The notes: a model not told the origin generated them from the sequence alone. A stretch of DNA of 38,950 nt from Acidobacteriota bacterium (GCA_003156635.1 PMHK01000189.1:9389-48338), one strand, 5' to 3'. Counted from the first letter of the stretch, positions 1-8,762 are shown. Numbers and translations: made by a program.

Positions 1-1335
1 GTAGGGTGAATTCTTCAGCAGTTCCAAAGCCTTGTCGCTGGCCATCTGGACCTGCGACGGGCTGTCCTTGAAAGAAAAACGGCTGAGCGCTTCGGTAGTG
101 GTGACGTTAGTCGTGTCGTTGAAGCCCCACTGGTCGGTCGAAGGCTTGGTCACGATGATGTCGGCCAATTCCTGCGCGATCATCGTCGCTAGGCTGGCTT
201 CGTCCGGCAGCACGTCCAGCAATCCGCGGCTAAGCACGATGGTATGACCGATGGAGAACATTTCCAGCGTTCCGGTCAGCAGCACCCGGCAATGTACTTC
301 AGGCTGAACGTCGAGGTTGTTGGTGACCTCAAGATTGTTCACGACCGTCTCGAGAACCTTGTCCACTTCTCCTGGAGGGGCCAGCAAACCAGTGCGCTGC
401 AAACGATCCAAGACGTTGATTTCGGCCGCATGTTGCCACTCGCGCGACGCTTCGATGGGCGAACGATCTTGCGAGGCCGCCACCGGCTGATCGTTGATCG
501 TGGGCGATTCGATCGTCATTTCGGTGAATTCTTCCTGACGTCCTACGTTCTTCAGGTTGTAGCCCCACAGACGGGTCTGGGCCTTGAAGCGAATGTCGCC
601 GCCCAGAAAATCCTTCAGGTCGGATTCCTGGCTGTAAATGTACGAAGGAAGCCACAGGCCGGGCTGAACGTTCAAGCGCCAGCTGTCGAAGTGCAGGTTA
701 AAGCTGTTGATGCCCGCCACCGGCGTGTACACGCCGTTGAACCGGACAATCGTGAAATTTTGGTCTTCCGCCCAGATGCGGCCCTTGAATCGGCCCTTTC
801 CGGATTTCGGCAGCGGAGTGATGTCGAAAACCACGCAGCGCACTTCACCCAAGAATTCCCGGCGCACGTAGTCGAATTGATAGTGCTGGCGATCGAATCC
901 CTGGGTGTCGACGTAAATCATCTGCAAAAAGCCTTCCGGAACATACGAGGACGAGAACAATCCGCTCATGTGCGACACAGGATTGAACGCGTCAAGCTTG
1001 CCTTTGCGCTCGCCTAGCATGTTGTGGTCGACGATGCCCTTGGAAAGATCGGCCTGGCCCAGGAAATAATGGTCCTTCACTGGGATCGCGCCCATCTCCT
1101 TATCCGTTTTCATGTCCTGAATGTAAGTCTCGATCACCGGGTTGTAGCGGCGGATGGTCGCCACCTCGTCGTGTTCGCGCGCGATCACCCGATCGATAGC
1201 CTGGTCCACCGTAACCACCGGGCTCGCGTTTGGGCTGTTTTGCGATGCAGCCGGATCCGCGGTCTGTGCCACAATGGAACTGGCCAGCGTGCCGAATAGG
1301 AAAAACGAGAAGCAGAGATTTTTGAGCGTGCGCAT
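1..1335 (-). CDS. M48-like secreted protein with degenerate zinc motif (partial, runs off left edge)
   Basis: This reading frame is missing from the ORF track because it has no stop inside the window; it is open for 445 codons. It starts with a signal peptide (MRTLKNLCFSFFLFGTLASS, cleavage near VAQ). The long N-terminal part (about residues 40-300) is not a family I can name. The C-terminal part resembles an M48 peptidase core (SRGLLDVLPDEASLATMIAQ). Where M48 enzymes have HExxH, this protein reads QELAD (residues 388-392), so both zinc-binding histidines are replaced and only Glu remains. Proteolytic activity is therefore doubtful. I chose ATG at 1335 because AGGGG lies about 7 nt upstream; another in-frame ATG lies 6 nt earlier at 1341. 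The gene begins 15 nt after the TonB stop codon and is probably co-transcribed with it. The M48 relationship is inferred from motif context only. Confidence 0.75.
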   Translation of the reverse strand, partial: MRTLKNLCFSFFLFGTLASSIVAQTADPAASQNSPNASPVVTVDQAIDRVIAREHDEVATIRRYNPVIETYIQDMKTDKEMGAIPVKDHYFLGQADLSKGIVDHNMLGERKGKLDAFNPVSHMSGLFSSSYVPEGFLQMIYVDTQGFDRQHYQFDYVRREFLGEVRCVVFDITPLPKSGKGRFKGRIWAEDQNFTIVRFNGVYTPVAGINSFNLHFDSWRLNVQPGLWLPSYIYSQESDLKDFLGGDIRFKAQTRLWGYNLKNVGRQEEFTEMTIESPTINDQPVAASQDRSPIEASREWQHAAEINVLDRLQRTGLLAPPGEVDKVLETVVNNLEVTNNLDVQPEVHCRVLLTGTLEMFSIGHTIVLSRGLLDVLPDEASLATMIAQELADIIVTKPSTDQWGFNDTTNVTTTEALSRFSFKDSPSQVQMASDKALELLKNSPY

Positions 1336-1350
1336 TTCCATTCCCCTTTT

Positions 1351-2415
1351 TCAGTACGCCAATGCGAACACGATGTGGATCGTGGCGGTCGTATCCACCG
1401 GTTGGCCGTCCTGCTGTGCGGGTTTAAACCGGATCTGACGAGCAGCATTCTGGGCGGACTCGTCTAGACCGTGGCCTAAGCCCTGTACCACTCGGAGAAC
1501 CTTAACGTCCCCCGATCCTGTAAAGACCACTTGCAACAAGACTTCCCCTTCAATCTTCTTCGCGCGTCCCTCGTCGGAATAAACCGGCTTGGGTTGGAAA
1601 ATAATCTGGATCGGAGTCGACTTCGCTACCGTGTTGGCGGTCTGTCTTACCTTCGGAGCCGCAGCTACCGCATTCTCGTCGCCGAAACCACCTTGCTTCA
1701 CCGTACCGTGCGCACCGCCGCCAGGGCTGCCTACTGCAACGCCATTACCAAAGCCGGTGCTGGCTACCACACCCTTCGCGCCGTTCGCGCCACCCGTTCC
1801 GTTGCCTACTCCCGCCCCGGTGGGCATGTCATACGCGCCTTGAACGTTCACGTTGGCCTGATGCCCGGTCCGATTGTTCGCCGGAAGTCCATTCGGATCG
1901 CCGAAGCCGCCGGTCTGTACCTGTTCACGGGGCTTTTTCAAAGTGGGAATTGCCGAACTGCCCATGGACATCGGCGGATTTGGATCGGGAAACGCCTTCG
2001 CCACTTCCGTCATGTCTGGTGCCTGCACTTTCTTGGGCGTGTTGACCCGAGCAACCGGTGCGGGGTTTACGGGCGAATATACTCTTGGTTTCGGTATTTC
2101 CACTGCCACCGGCGTCGGCACCGGAGGAGGTTTCGGGACTTCCTTTACGATTTCTTTCTTCACCGGGGCGGCCTTCACCGGCTGAACCGGCTGCGGCTTC
2201 CAGGCCACCACGGGAGGCGCTTCGACCGGAGTTGTCCAGTAGTGCTGCACGAACTCCAGCTTTTGCGGCATCAACATCGGAATAATGACCAAAAGCGCGA
2301 CAGCGAAGATCTGTAGCCCAAAGCTGGCGCTGAACAGTTCCCAGCGCGGCTGAGCCTCAGGTAAGAGGGATGCGTTAAAGACAGCTCGATTTGTAGCTGG
2401 TGCCATCGCTTTCAC
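1351..2415 (-). CDS. TonB-family energy transducer
   Basis: TonB proteins couple the inner-membrane proton motive force (through ExbB/ExbD) to outer-membrane TonB-dependent receptors. The 354-residue product has one membrane segment near residues 30-50 (FAVALLVIIPMLM). A long Pro/Lys/Val-rich periplasmic spacer follows (VPKPPPVPTPVAVEIPKP), then a Gly/Asn-rich stretch. The C-terminal TonB domain covers about residues 270-354 and carries the typical EGEVLLQVVFTGSGDV and FKPAQQDGQPV segments. The start is GTG at 2415 with AAGGA 5 nt upstream; an in-frame ATG at 2406 (residue 4) is an equally credible start. exbB/exbD are not in the window. The M48-like gene follows 15 nt downstream. It could energise the large receptor at 19.8 kb, but that link is only inference. 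Confidence 0.92.
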   Translation of the reverse strand: MKAMAPATNRAVFNASLLPEAQPRWELFSASFGLQIFAVALLVIIPMLMPQKLEFVQHYWTTPVEAPPVVAWKPQPVQPVKAAPVKKEIVKEVPKPPPVPTPVAVEIPKPRVYSPVNPAPVARVNTPKKVQAPDMTEVAKAFPDPNPPMSMGSSAIPTLKKPREQVQTGGFGDPNGLPANNRTGHQANVNVQGAYDMPTGAGVGNGTGGANGAKGVVASTGFGNGVAVGSPGGGAHGTVKQGGFGDENAVAAAPKVRQTANTVAKSTPIQIIFQPKPVYSDEGRAKKIEGEVLLQVVFTGSGDVKVLRVVQGLGHGLDESAQNAARQIRFKPAQQDGQPVDTTATIHIVFALAY

Positions 2416-2546
2416 CGGAATCCTTGCCGAGAAGTTGAGATGCGTAAAAACAGACGTTCGGCTAACTCAAATTAGTACTAGAACGAGGGGCTGGGAAGAA
2501 TAGAACTGAAGTACCATTCTACCCCCAGTCGTGCTGAAAGCGACAA

Positions 2547-2560
2547 CCCAAGTGCTTGGG
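2547..2560. repeat. Short palindrome upstream of the tonB-like gene
   Basis: CCCAAG-TG-CTTGGG is a perfect 6-bp inverted repeat about 130 bp upstream of the TonB-family start. It lies in the 275-bp stretch between that gene and the degP terminator, where I see no convincing gene; the 76-codon minus-strand ORF there lacks family features. It may be an operator or a chance palindrome. Confidence 0.3.
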
Positions 2561-2690
2561 GTTTGTAAACTTGTCAGCCCTTCGTGGCCTAAACGGCTCG
2601 GCGCTAAAGACACGGATAAGTTCCCTACTAATTTAACCCGGCTGGGACCGTGGTGTTGCGGAAAAACCGGAGCTGGTGTCGTAAGAAGAG

Positions 2691-2726
2691 GGGGCACGGC
2701 TTACGGACAGGCCGTGCCCCGTTTTT
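2691..2726 (-). terminator. Rho-independent-type terminator downstream of degP
   Basis: A perfect 10-bp stem (GGGGCACGGC / GCCGTGCCCC) with a 10-nt loop begins about 25 nt past the degP stop codon. On the minus strand the stem is followed by a TCTTCTT tract. On the plus strand it is followed by GTTTTT, so it could also stop transcription from the other side. Confidence 0.75.
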
Positions 2727-2744
2727 CGCGCTTGGCGTTAGGGG

Positions 2745-4253
2745 TTAATGCGCCTCGACCACTACGAAGCTGGTGATGCCGCCGCGGTTAATCAGCAGAA
2801 GGATCGGCTGACCGCTCGCACCGGACATCAACTGCTTGTACTGAGACGCACTGGTAACTGGTTTGTGGTTAATCTCCTGAATCAAGTCGCCGCGATTGAT
2901 ACCTGCCGCCGCGGCTGCGCTGGCCGGATCCACCGACGTAACCACCACTCCGTGAGTGCCGGAGGGCAGATTCAGCTGCTGCGAAATTTCGGGAGTCAGA
3001 TCCTGCACGTCGATTCCTTGAATCTCGCCGCTGCTGCTATCGTCGGAGCTTTCGGTCGTTTCTTTGTCCTTCGGTAGCTCGCCCAGCGTCACGGTGAAGG
3101 GTTGGACTTTGCCATCCCGCCAGATATCCAGCTTGACCTGCGTGCCGGGAGACATCTGGGAGATCGTGTTGCGCAGATCGTTTGAATCGCTCTCGGCTTG
3201 GCCGTTCAGCTTGACGATGACGTCGCCTTTCTTCAGGCCCGCATTCGCCGCCGGCGTATTTGCGGATACGTCTCCAATCAAGACGCCGCCGCTCTGGTTG
3301 AAGTTAAATGACTTGGCCAGTTCCGGAGAAAAATCCTGAATGTGTACGCCGAGATATCCGCGAATCACTTTCCCGTGCGCCAGAATTTGATCCATCACCG
3401 GCTTGGCCATGCTCATCGGAATCGCGAAACCCACGCCTTCATTGCCGCCCGAGCCGCCGTGCGAAAGGATTGCGGTATTGATGCCCACCAGGTTGCCGTG
3501 GATATCGATCATCGCGCCGCCCGAATTTCCGGGATTGATCGCCGCGTCGGTCTGGATGAAATTCTCGTAGTCTTCAATGCCCAGCTGCGAACGGCCGGTG
3601 GCGCTGACGATCCCCATGGTTGCGGTTTCGCCCACGCCGAACGGATCACCGATGGCGAAAATCAAATCGCCCACATTCAATTGTGAAGAATCGCCAAGCG
3701 GGAGCGTCGGCAAATCCTTTCCTTCGATCTTCAGCACCGCTACGTCCGACTTCGGATCAGCGCCGACCAGCTTGGCTACGAACTCGCGCTTGTCGCTGAG
3801 CTGCACCTTGATGTCCGTCGCTCCGTCGATCACGTGATTGTTGGTCAGGATGGTTCCGTCCGGCGTGATGATCACGCCCGAACCCAGCGCCTGCTCGCGC
3901 TCGGCGTGCGGCTTGCCGCCCTGCCCGAATTGATCGCCGAAAAACTGGCGGAACATCGGGTCATTGAACATTGGCGACATCTGGTTGGCTTGTGGTTTTA
4001 CGATCTTCGAGGTTCGAATGTTGACGACCGCGGGCAACGCCGGCTTGATCACTGCCGAAAATCCGTTAGCGAAATTGCCCAGGCTTACCGGCAATGCATT
4101 TTGCGCGATGGTGATGGGTTCGCGCGATGCGCCGAATACCGCGTGGCCGGCCCACTCCCGGAATCCCTGCGAAAGTAGCGCGCCCCCCGCGAATGCCGCA
4201 ACCACCACTACCGTGGCGACCCAGCGGCGAATCTTTAAACTACTGCTTTCCAT
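2745..4253 (-). CDS. degP: DegP/HtrA-type (Do family) periplasmic serine protease
   Basis: DegP-type proteins degrade or chaperone misfolded envelope proteins. The 502-residue product has an N-terminal membrane or signal segment (residues 11-30). The trypsin-like domain has a complete catalytic triad: His140 (TNNHVIDGA), Asp170 (KSDVAVLKI) and Ser244 (NPGNSGGAMID). Two PDZ domains follow, at roughly residues 285-385 and 410-500; both begin with recognisable GxxVxxVxxxxPAxxAGL/I segments. A flexible acidic Ser/Glu linker (ETTESSDDSSSGE) separates them. The length is typical of the family. The start is supported by AAGGAGAG about 7 nt upstream of the ATG. It is a single-gene unit with its own terminator. 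DegP, DegQ and MucD cannot be separated by motif reading, so the symbol is approximate. Confidence 0.95.
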   Translation of the reverse strand: MESSSLKIRRWVATVVVVAAFAGGALLSQGFREWAGHAVFGASREPITIAQNALPVSLGNFANGFSAVIKPALPAVVNIRTSKIVKPQANQMSPMFNDPMFRQFFGDQFGQGGKPHAEREQALGSGVIITPDGTILTNNHVIDGATDIKVQLSDKREFVAKLVGADPKSDVAVLKIEGKDLPTLPLGDSSQLNVGDLIFAIGDPFGVGETATMGIVSATGRSQLGIEDYENFIQTDAAINPGNSGGAMIDIHGNLVGINTAILSHGGSGGNEGVGFAIPMSMAKPVMDQILAHGKVIRGYLGVHIQDFSPELAKSFNFNQSGGVLIGDVSANTPAANAGLKKGDVIVKLNGQAESDSNDLRNTISQMSPGTQVKLDIWRDGKVQPFTVTLGELPKDKETTESSDDSSSGEIQGIDVQDLTPEISQQLNLPSGTHGVVVTSVDPASAAAAAGINRGDLIQEINHKPVTSASQYKQLMSGASGQPILLLINRGGITSFVVVEAH

Positions 4254-4609
4254 GGCTGTCTCTCCTTCATCTTCTCTAGCTGGATTTTATTTATATCGCT
4301 GCGTGCGCTACGTTGGCGCTACCGCGAATATGGTATTTGACGTATCAGAGACCAATATGTGTTTGGCTAGAAGCCCGCGCTACAAATAATCGTTGGATGA
4401 TCGTCCCGGCCGAGTAACCCGGCCCAAGCCCTATCTTAGATGCAAAAGGCGCTGAGCGGGTTTTTAGATATCCAGCCGCTCGCCAAGGTATTAAAATCCA
4501 GCGGTTTTGAGTAACCTATCTGCGATTCATTCGTCGAATCAATCACTTGCGAGCGCGCTTGACGCGCTGGCCGCACTATCCAACACGGAAAATTGAAAGG
4601 AGTACTAGT
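4254..4609. other. Divergent intergenic region degP / M28 peptidase
   Basis: About 355 bp with no convincing gene. It must contain the promoters for both flanking genes, but I could not place a good -35/-10 pair. It holds an imperfect stem-loop with a 6-bp core, GAGCGG (4454-4459) / CCGCTC (4476-4481), and a short GGCCG/CGGCC hairpin near 4410. The ORF track extends the peptidase gene into this region from a TTG at 4547, but that extension has no ribosome binding site. Confidence 0.5.
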
Positions 4610-6151
4610 ATGAATCGCAATCTGCTATCCGCTTGCGTCGTTGCGGTGGTCCTCGCTTTCTTCCTCACGATTTTATTGCAATCCGCGAAGGCGCAGCAGG
4701 CTGCGGTGGCCACGGCTGACGATGGCACTCTCAAATCGCTCACGGCCATTGCCGGCGCGGGACAGATGCAACCACGCGCATTTGAGTTCCTCACCGAGCT
4801 GAGCGACGACATCGGCGCTCGCGTTACCGGTTCACCAGCCGCCGCACAAGCCGTGGACTGGGGCGTGGCCAAGATGAAAGAAATCGGGCTGGAGAATGTG
4901 CATACCGAACCTTGGAAACTTTCGCGCGGCTGGACTCGCATTTCGGCCGATGCCGAACTGATCGCTCCCATTCATCGCCGGCTGATGGTCGATGCGCTGG
5001 GCTGGGTTGGTTCCACCGCGCCCGGAGGAGTCGAAGCCGATGTCGTAGCGGTTAATGCGTATCAGTTGCCCGACGAGCTAAAAAATAATTCCGGAAGTTG
5101 GCGCGGAAAAATTCTGCTCATGATTCAAAAAGGCGACGCGCCCAAAGATCGCATGGAAGCTTTCGCCAAGTTCGGCGATTTCCTGAAAGCGGCGCACTCT
5201 TCGGGCGCCGTCGCGGTGATCGGCGGTCAGGGCGGCCGGAAAGCCACTGGAATGCATTTGACGCACACCGGCGCGCTCGGCTTCGACGCGTACTACGACA
5301 TTCCGGTCGTCAGCATGGCGGCCGAGGATCAGGAACAACTCGAGCGCTATCTCGACCGAGGCAAAACTCCACGGCTGAAAATCAACGTGCAGAATCGCGT
5401 CACCGACGGCCCAGTGGATTCCGCAAACGTCGTCGGAGAAATTCGCGGCACCCAAAATCCGGAGCAAATCGTGGTCGTCGGCGGGCATCTCGATTCCTGG
5501 GATCTGGCCTCCGGCTCAACCGACAACGGTGTCGGTTCCACGGTCACCTTGGGCGCCGCAGCGGCCATCTTGAAGTCGGGATACAAACCGAAGCGCACCA
5601 TTCGCTTCGTTCTTTTCACCGGCGAAGAGGAAGGTCTGCTCGGTTCTCTCGCTTATGTCAAAGCTCATCAAGCCGACATGGGAAATTACCTGGGCGCTTT
5701 GATTCTGGATTCCGGCCAGGGTCCGGTGGTCGGATTTCAAATGGGCGGACACGAGGAATTGATTCCGACATTCAAGAATTTTGCATCAACCCTGCAGGCC
5801 TTTGGCAAGCTGGATGTCGACAACGAGGTTGAGTTCGGGACTGATACTGGGCCATTCACACTGGCGGGATTGCCCGGAATCAATCTGAACCAGGATTCTC
5901 CCGACTATAAATACACGCATCATTCGCCCGTGGACACGCTGGACAAAGTGCAACCGGAAATCCTGGATCGGAATGCGACAATCATGGCCTTGGCCGCATT
6001 CTGGGTCGCGGATCGTCCCGAACGTATGGCGAGCCCGTGGCCGCCGGAAAAGACCGCGAAGATGCTGGTGGATCAGCATCAGGACGGGATTCTTAAGGCC
6101 TTCGGTTTGTGGCCCTTCGGAAATCTGGGAAGCGAGCCGGAGCAAAAATAG
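4610..6151 (+). CDS. Secreted M28-family metallopeptidase (PGCP/carboxypeptidase Q-like)
   Basis: M28 enzymes are co-catalytic di-zinc aminopeptidases or carboxypeptidases. The 513-residue product begins with a signal peptide (about residues 1-29, ending SAKAQQ), so it is exported. The zinc-ligand motifs are all present: His293 (GGHLDSWD), Asp305 (GSTDNGVGS), Glu339/Glu340 (FTGEEEGLLGS; the pair holds the general base and a ligand), Asp367 (LILDSG) and His437/438 (YTHHSPVDTLD). The region before the catalytic core has the insert typical of plasma glutamate carboxypeptidase-like members. I chose ATG at 4610 over the track's TTG at 4547 because AAAGGAG sits 8-9 nt upstream and the signal peptide then starts at residue 1. 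The gene stands alone; its substrate is unknown and a nutritional role in peptide degradation is inferred. Confidence 0.93.
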   Translation: MNRNLLSACVVAVVLAFFLTILLQSAKAQQAAVATADDGTLKSLTAIAGAGQMQPRAFEFLTELSDDIGARVTGSPAAAQAVDWGVAKMKEIGLENVHTEPWKLSRGWTRISADAELIAPIHRRLMVDALGWVGSTAPGGVEADVVAVNAYQLPDELKNNSGSWRGKILLMIQKGDAPKDRMEAFAKFGDFLKAAHSSGAVAVIGGQGGRKATGMHLTHTGALGFDAYYDIPVVSMAAEDQEQLERYLDRGKTPRLKINVQNRVTDGPVDSANVVGEIRGTQNPEQIVVVGGHLDSWDLASGSTDNGVGSTVTLGAAAAILKSGYKPKRTIRFVLFTGEEEGLLGSLAYVKAHQADMGNYLGALILDSGQGPVVGFQMGGHEELIPTFKNFASTLQAFGKLDVDNEVEFGTDTGPFTLAGLPGINLNQDSPDYKYTHHSPVDTLDKVQPEILDRNATIMALAAFWVADRPERMASPWPPEKTAKMLVDQHQDGILKAFGLWPFGNLGSEPEQK

Positions 6152-6219
6152 AAAACGGGGAGTCTGGCAGGATCGGCTAGCACCGAATCCTCGGTGCTAG
6201 CCTCGCACGGCAGCGTCCA

Positions 6220-6933
6220 CTACCAGAGCGTTGATCCGCTGATCAGCCGGGCAATAAAGAAAGCGGCAGCGGCGGCCAGGCCTCCGACCAGCACGGTTTG
6301 AATTCCGCCGCGCAGCGGTTTCACACCGGTGTAGCGCCCTTTGATCCAGCCAAAAATAAAAAGTGCCAGCAATGTCAAAACCACCGAATAAATCAGCGCG
6401 CGCTGTAGGTCATGATGGATCGCGATGTACGGCGCCAGTGGAATCAGGCCGCCGGCGATGTACGCCGCCGCAATCGTGGCCGCGCTGCGCGCCGCTCGCG
6501 AGGGGTCCGGCCTTTCGAGCCCCAGTTCGAAACGCATCATGAAATCGACCCACTTCTTCTGATCGCCGGTAATCGCGCTCACCACTGGCGCCATCTGCGC
6601 TTCCGTCAATCCGTACTCGCGAAAAACTTTGGCCACTTCCTCAATCTCCACGTCAGGGAGTTCGACCGTCTCACGATACTCACGATCAAGTTCGGAAGCG
6701 TAATGCTCCGTATCGGTTTTGGCCGCAAGATATCCGCCGAGACCCATGGCGATCGACCCTGCCGCAATTTCCGCCAATCCAGCCGTCACCACGATCCCCG
6801 TAGACGCGACCGCACCCGTCAGTCCGGCCGCGAGCGCGAACGGAACCGTCAACCCATCCGCCATGCCGATCACGATGTCGCGCACGGCGGCGGTAGCGGT
6901 GAAGTGTTTCTCGACGTGTTCGACCGACGGCAT
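6220..6933 (-). CDS. VIT1/CCC1-family Fe/Mn transporter
   Basis: This family exports or sequesters Fe2+ and Mn2+ across membranes. The 237-residue product has the diagnostic first helix (GMADGLTVPFALAAGLTG) and a second helix ending in GLGGYLAAKTD. A charged cytosolic stretch rich in Glu (residues about 76-115, EHYASELDREYRETVELP) corresponds to the metal-binding domain of VIT1. Three more hydrophobic segments follow in the C-terminal third. AAGGAG lies 7 nt upstream of the ATG. It is divergent from the Mn-type superoxide dismutase with about 165 bp between the starts, so the pair may share control by metal or oxidative stress; that is inference. Iron versus manganese specificity cannot be told from the sequence. 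Confidence 0.9.
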   Translation of the reverse strand: MPSVEHVEKHFTATAAVRDIVIGMADGLTVPFALAAGLTGAVASTGIVVTAGLAEIAAGSIAMGLGGYLAAKTDTEHYASELDREYRETVELPDVEIEEVAKVFREYGLTEAQMAPVVSAITGDQKKWVDFMMRFELGLERPDPSRAARSAATIAAAYIAGGLIPLAPYIAIHHDLQRALIYSVVLTLLALFIFGWIKGRYTGVKPLRGGIQTVLVGGLAAAAAFFIARLISGSTLW

Positions 6934-6987
6934 TCGGTGCTCCTTCGCAATTTCGCCGACCGCGCTGCAGGCGATTTACCGGAACAA

Positions 6988-7017
6988 TGACTGTCAGCGC
7001 CGACAGGCGAGTATAAT
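6988..7017 (+). promoter_or_regulatory. Probable sigma70 promoter of the superoxide dismutase gene
   Basis: A consensus -10 box TATAAT occurs at 7012-7017. A weak -35 candidate, TGACTG, lies 18 bp upstream (6988-6993). The predicted start near 7024 would give a leader of about 75 nt before the sod ATG. The -10 is convincing; the -35 is not. Confidence 0.5.
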
Positions 7018-7098
7018 TATGGGGCAGGAACTGGAAATTCGGAGATAGATAGTGACTTCGACTTCTGGATATCTTACGAGAAAAGGAGCAGCCACCCG

Positions 7099-7710
7099 AT
7101 GAGTTATACCTTACCACCGCTGCCTTACGCTTTCGACGCGCTCGAACCCTACATCGACGCGAAGACCATGGAAATCCATCACGACAAACACCACGCCGCC
7201 TACGTCACCAATCTCAACAAGGCGCTCGAAGCGCAACCGGATCTGGCCAAACTGCCGGTGGAGGAATTGCTGGCAAAAATTAATACCGTGCCGGAAGCGA
7301 TCCGCACCGCTGTCCGCAACAATGGTGGCGGCCACATGAACCACTCCATGTTCTGGAAGATTATGAAGAAGGATGGCGGCAAGGAACCCACCGGCGAGCT
7401 AGCCAGCGCGATCAGCTCCGCCTTCGGCAGTTTTGCGGATTTCAAAACCAAGCTCAACGACGCCGCCACCAAGCGATTTGGTTCCGGCTGGGCCTGGCTA
7501 TTGTTCCGCGACGGCAAACTGGTGATCGAGTCCACGGCGAACCAGGACAATCCGATCATGGATGGCGGCAAGGCGTTCTTCGGACTGGACGTCTGGGAAC
7601 ACGCCTATTACTTGAAGTATCAGAATCGCCGGCCGGAGTATCTGGAAGCGTGGTGGAATACGATTAACTGGCAGCAAGTCGCCGAAAATTTCGCCAACGC
7701 CAAGAAGTAA
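7099..7710 (+). CDS. sodA: Superoxide dismutase, Mn-type
   Basis: It dismutates superoxide to oxygen and hydrogen peroxide in the cytoplasm; no signal peptide is present. The 203-residue protein has all four metal ligands: His27 (MEIHHDKHH), His82 (MNHSMFW), Asp164 and His168 ([11 protein letters not shown]). The N- and C-terminal Fe/Mn-SOD domains are complete. NNGGGH before His82 and ANQDNP in the second domain (Gln149) follow the pattern usual for Mn enzymes rather than Fe enzymes, although metal choice is best proven biochemically. AAAGGAG lies about 11 nt upstream of the ATG. A strong terminator follows, so it is monocistronic. It is divergent from a metal transporter. Confidence 0.97.
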   Translation: MSYTLPPLPYAFDALEPYIDAKTMEIHHDKHHAAYVTNLNKALEAQPDLAKLPVEELLAKINTVPEAIRTAVRNNGGGHMNHSMFWKIMKKDGGKEPTGELASAISSAFGSFADFKTKLNDAATKRFGSGWAWLLFRDGKLVIESTANQDNPIMDGGKAFFGLDVWEHAYYLKYQNRRPEYLEAWWNTINWQQVAENFANAKK

Positions 7711-7740
7711 TTTCGTTTGCAGTTGGAAGCCGCATTTGCC

Positions 7741-7782
7741 AAAGGAGGGCGGGTGACAAACCTGCCCTCCTTTATTTTTTTT
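7741..7782 (+). terminator. Rho-independent terminator of sodA
   Basis: A 13-bp stem, AAAGGAGGGCGGG / CCTGCCCTCCTTT, has one G-T wobble and a 7-nt loop. It is followed by ATTTTTTTT. It lies about 30 nt past the sodA stop and ends just before the convergent Met-rich protein gene. Confidence 0.92.
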
Positions 7783-7803
7783 CACGCCGCCGCGCGTAAA
7801 AAA

Positions 7804-8577
7804 CTAATGCGCCCAAATCTTTTCGGGATCACTCTCGTACGGATAAACGTGGACCATCCAGTTGAAAATCTGCGGCACCCATCGTCCGCCGGCTTGCTGG
7901 CACGCCTCTTCCGTCGCGATCGAACCGCGAAAACCAAATTCCTTTGAAGTTCCCGGCTGGATGTGCGCCTCCGGCGGCGCAAAGCACAGATTCACGTGTT
8001 TGTGCCAGCGCGCGACGCTCAGCGGCACTCGCGCATTCAGCTCGTCTTCGCTGTCGCGGCGCGGAGCTGTGAACATCGCGCCTTCCAGCGCATAGCCATC
8101 GCCCGATTTGGTGTAAAGCAGCGAAGTCGGATGCGCAGGATTGAACGTTGTTTGCGCTTCGCGGCCGTAATCGTAATTCGTGAAGTGATAGTGCTCCTGC
8201 GGCACGTTGGGGAGAAAAATCACGAAACCTTCGGCCAGCGCGACCTTGTAATCCTTATATTTCTCGATGGCCGGCCGCAATTCCGCCACAATCTCTGCCG
8301 CACGTTTTTCGTCGCCAGTATTAGCGGGGCGTAAATCGGTCATGAACATATGCGCGCCCATGTCCATGTCGCGGCCGGACATCGCCATGTTCGCGCCCTT
8401 CGCGGCATCCGAGTCCTGCCCGCCGCCCGGCTTGCCCATGTCCATGCCTGGCATCGCGCCTTGTTTTTGCTGCTGCGCATCTTGCAACCGGGTTGCGCGA
8501 AGCGGCAGCACAAACGAGCAGATCGCCACTGCACTCGCAACCGCGAAAACGAAGAATACGCTGGATTTATTGGTCAT
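7804..8577 (-). CDS. Secreted Met-rich protein of unknown function (possible metal binder)
   Basis: The 257-residue product has a signal peptide (residues 1 to about 28). A low-complexity region follows at about residues 40-85, packed with Met, Gly, Asp and some His (AMPGMDMGKPGG, MAMSGRDMDMGAHMFM). Such Met-rich patches are typical of periplasmic copper-handling proteins, so copper binding is a reasonable guess but not shown. The folded C-terminal part has conserved-looking motifs rich in His and aromatics (EHYHFTNYDYG, RWHKHVNLC, FNWMVHVYP). I do not recognise the family. No good Shine-Dalgarno lies next to the ATG; AGGAGGGGG is about 25 nt upstream. The gene is convergent with sodA. Confidence 0.85.
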   Translation of the reverse strand: MTNKSSVFFVFAVASAVAICSFVLPLRATRLQDAQQQKQGAMPGMDMGKPGGGQDSDAAKGANMAMSGRDMDMGAHMFMTDLRPANTGDEKRAAEIVAELRPAIEKYKDYKVALAEGFVIFLPNVPQEHYHFTNYDYGREAQTTFNPAHPTSLLYTKSGDGYALEGAMFTAPRRDSEDELNARVPLSVARWHKHVNLCFAPPEAHIQPGTSKEFGFRGSIATEEACQQAGGRWVPQIFNWMVHVYPYESDPEKIWAH

Positions 8578-8607
8578 TATGTCGTGGGGTGAACGAGCGC
8601 CCCCTCC

Positions 8608-8635
8608 TAAATATGGAACACGCTTTCGAACTCAA
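8608..8635 (-). promoter_or_regulatory. Candidate promoter of the Met-rich protein gene
   Basis: On the minus strand TTGAGT (8635-8630) and TATTTA (8613-8608) are separated by 16 bp. The predicted start is about 24 nt before the ATG at 8577. The match to sigma70 consensus is moderate. Confidence 0.4.
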
Positions 8636-8762
8636 AGTTGCTCGCGCGCCTTTCCGGAACAGTGTGCAGCGCTCCCGCATCCCCGAGCAAGTCCCGTGCC
8701 ACATTTCTGATTCCCTGTAGCCGTTTCGAGCATCATATGTGTGCTTTTTCGTTCGTGTACCC

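Noticed and set aside
244-1017. 257-codon plus-strand ORF
   Set aside because: It is antisense to the M48-like frame, which has a signal peptide, ribosome binding site and operon position; the plus-strand translation is Arg/His/Val-rich without family motifs.
2467-2697. 76-codon minus-strand ORF between degP and the TonB gene
   Set aside because: It starts inside the degP terminator hairpin and has no domain or ribosome binding site.
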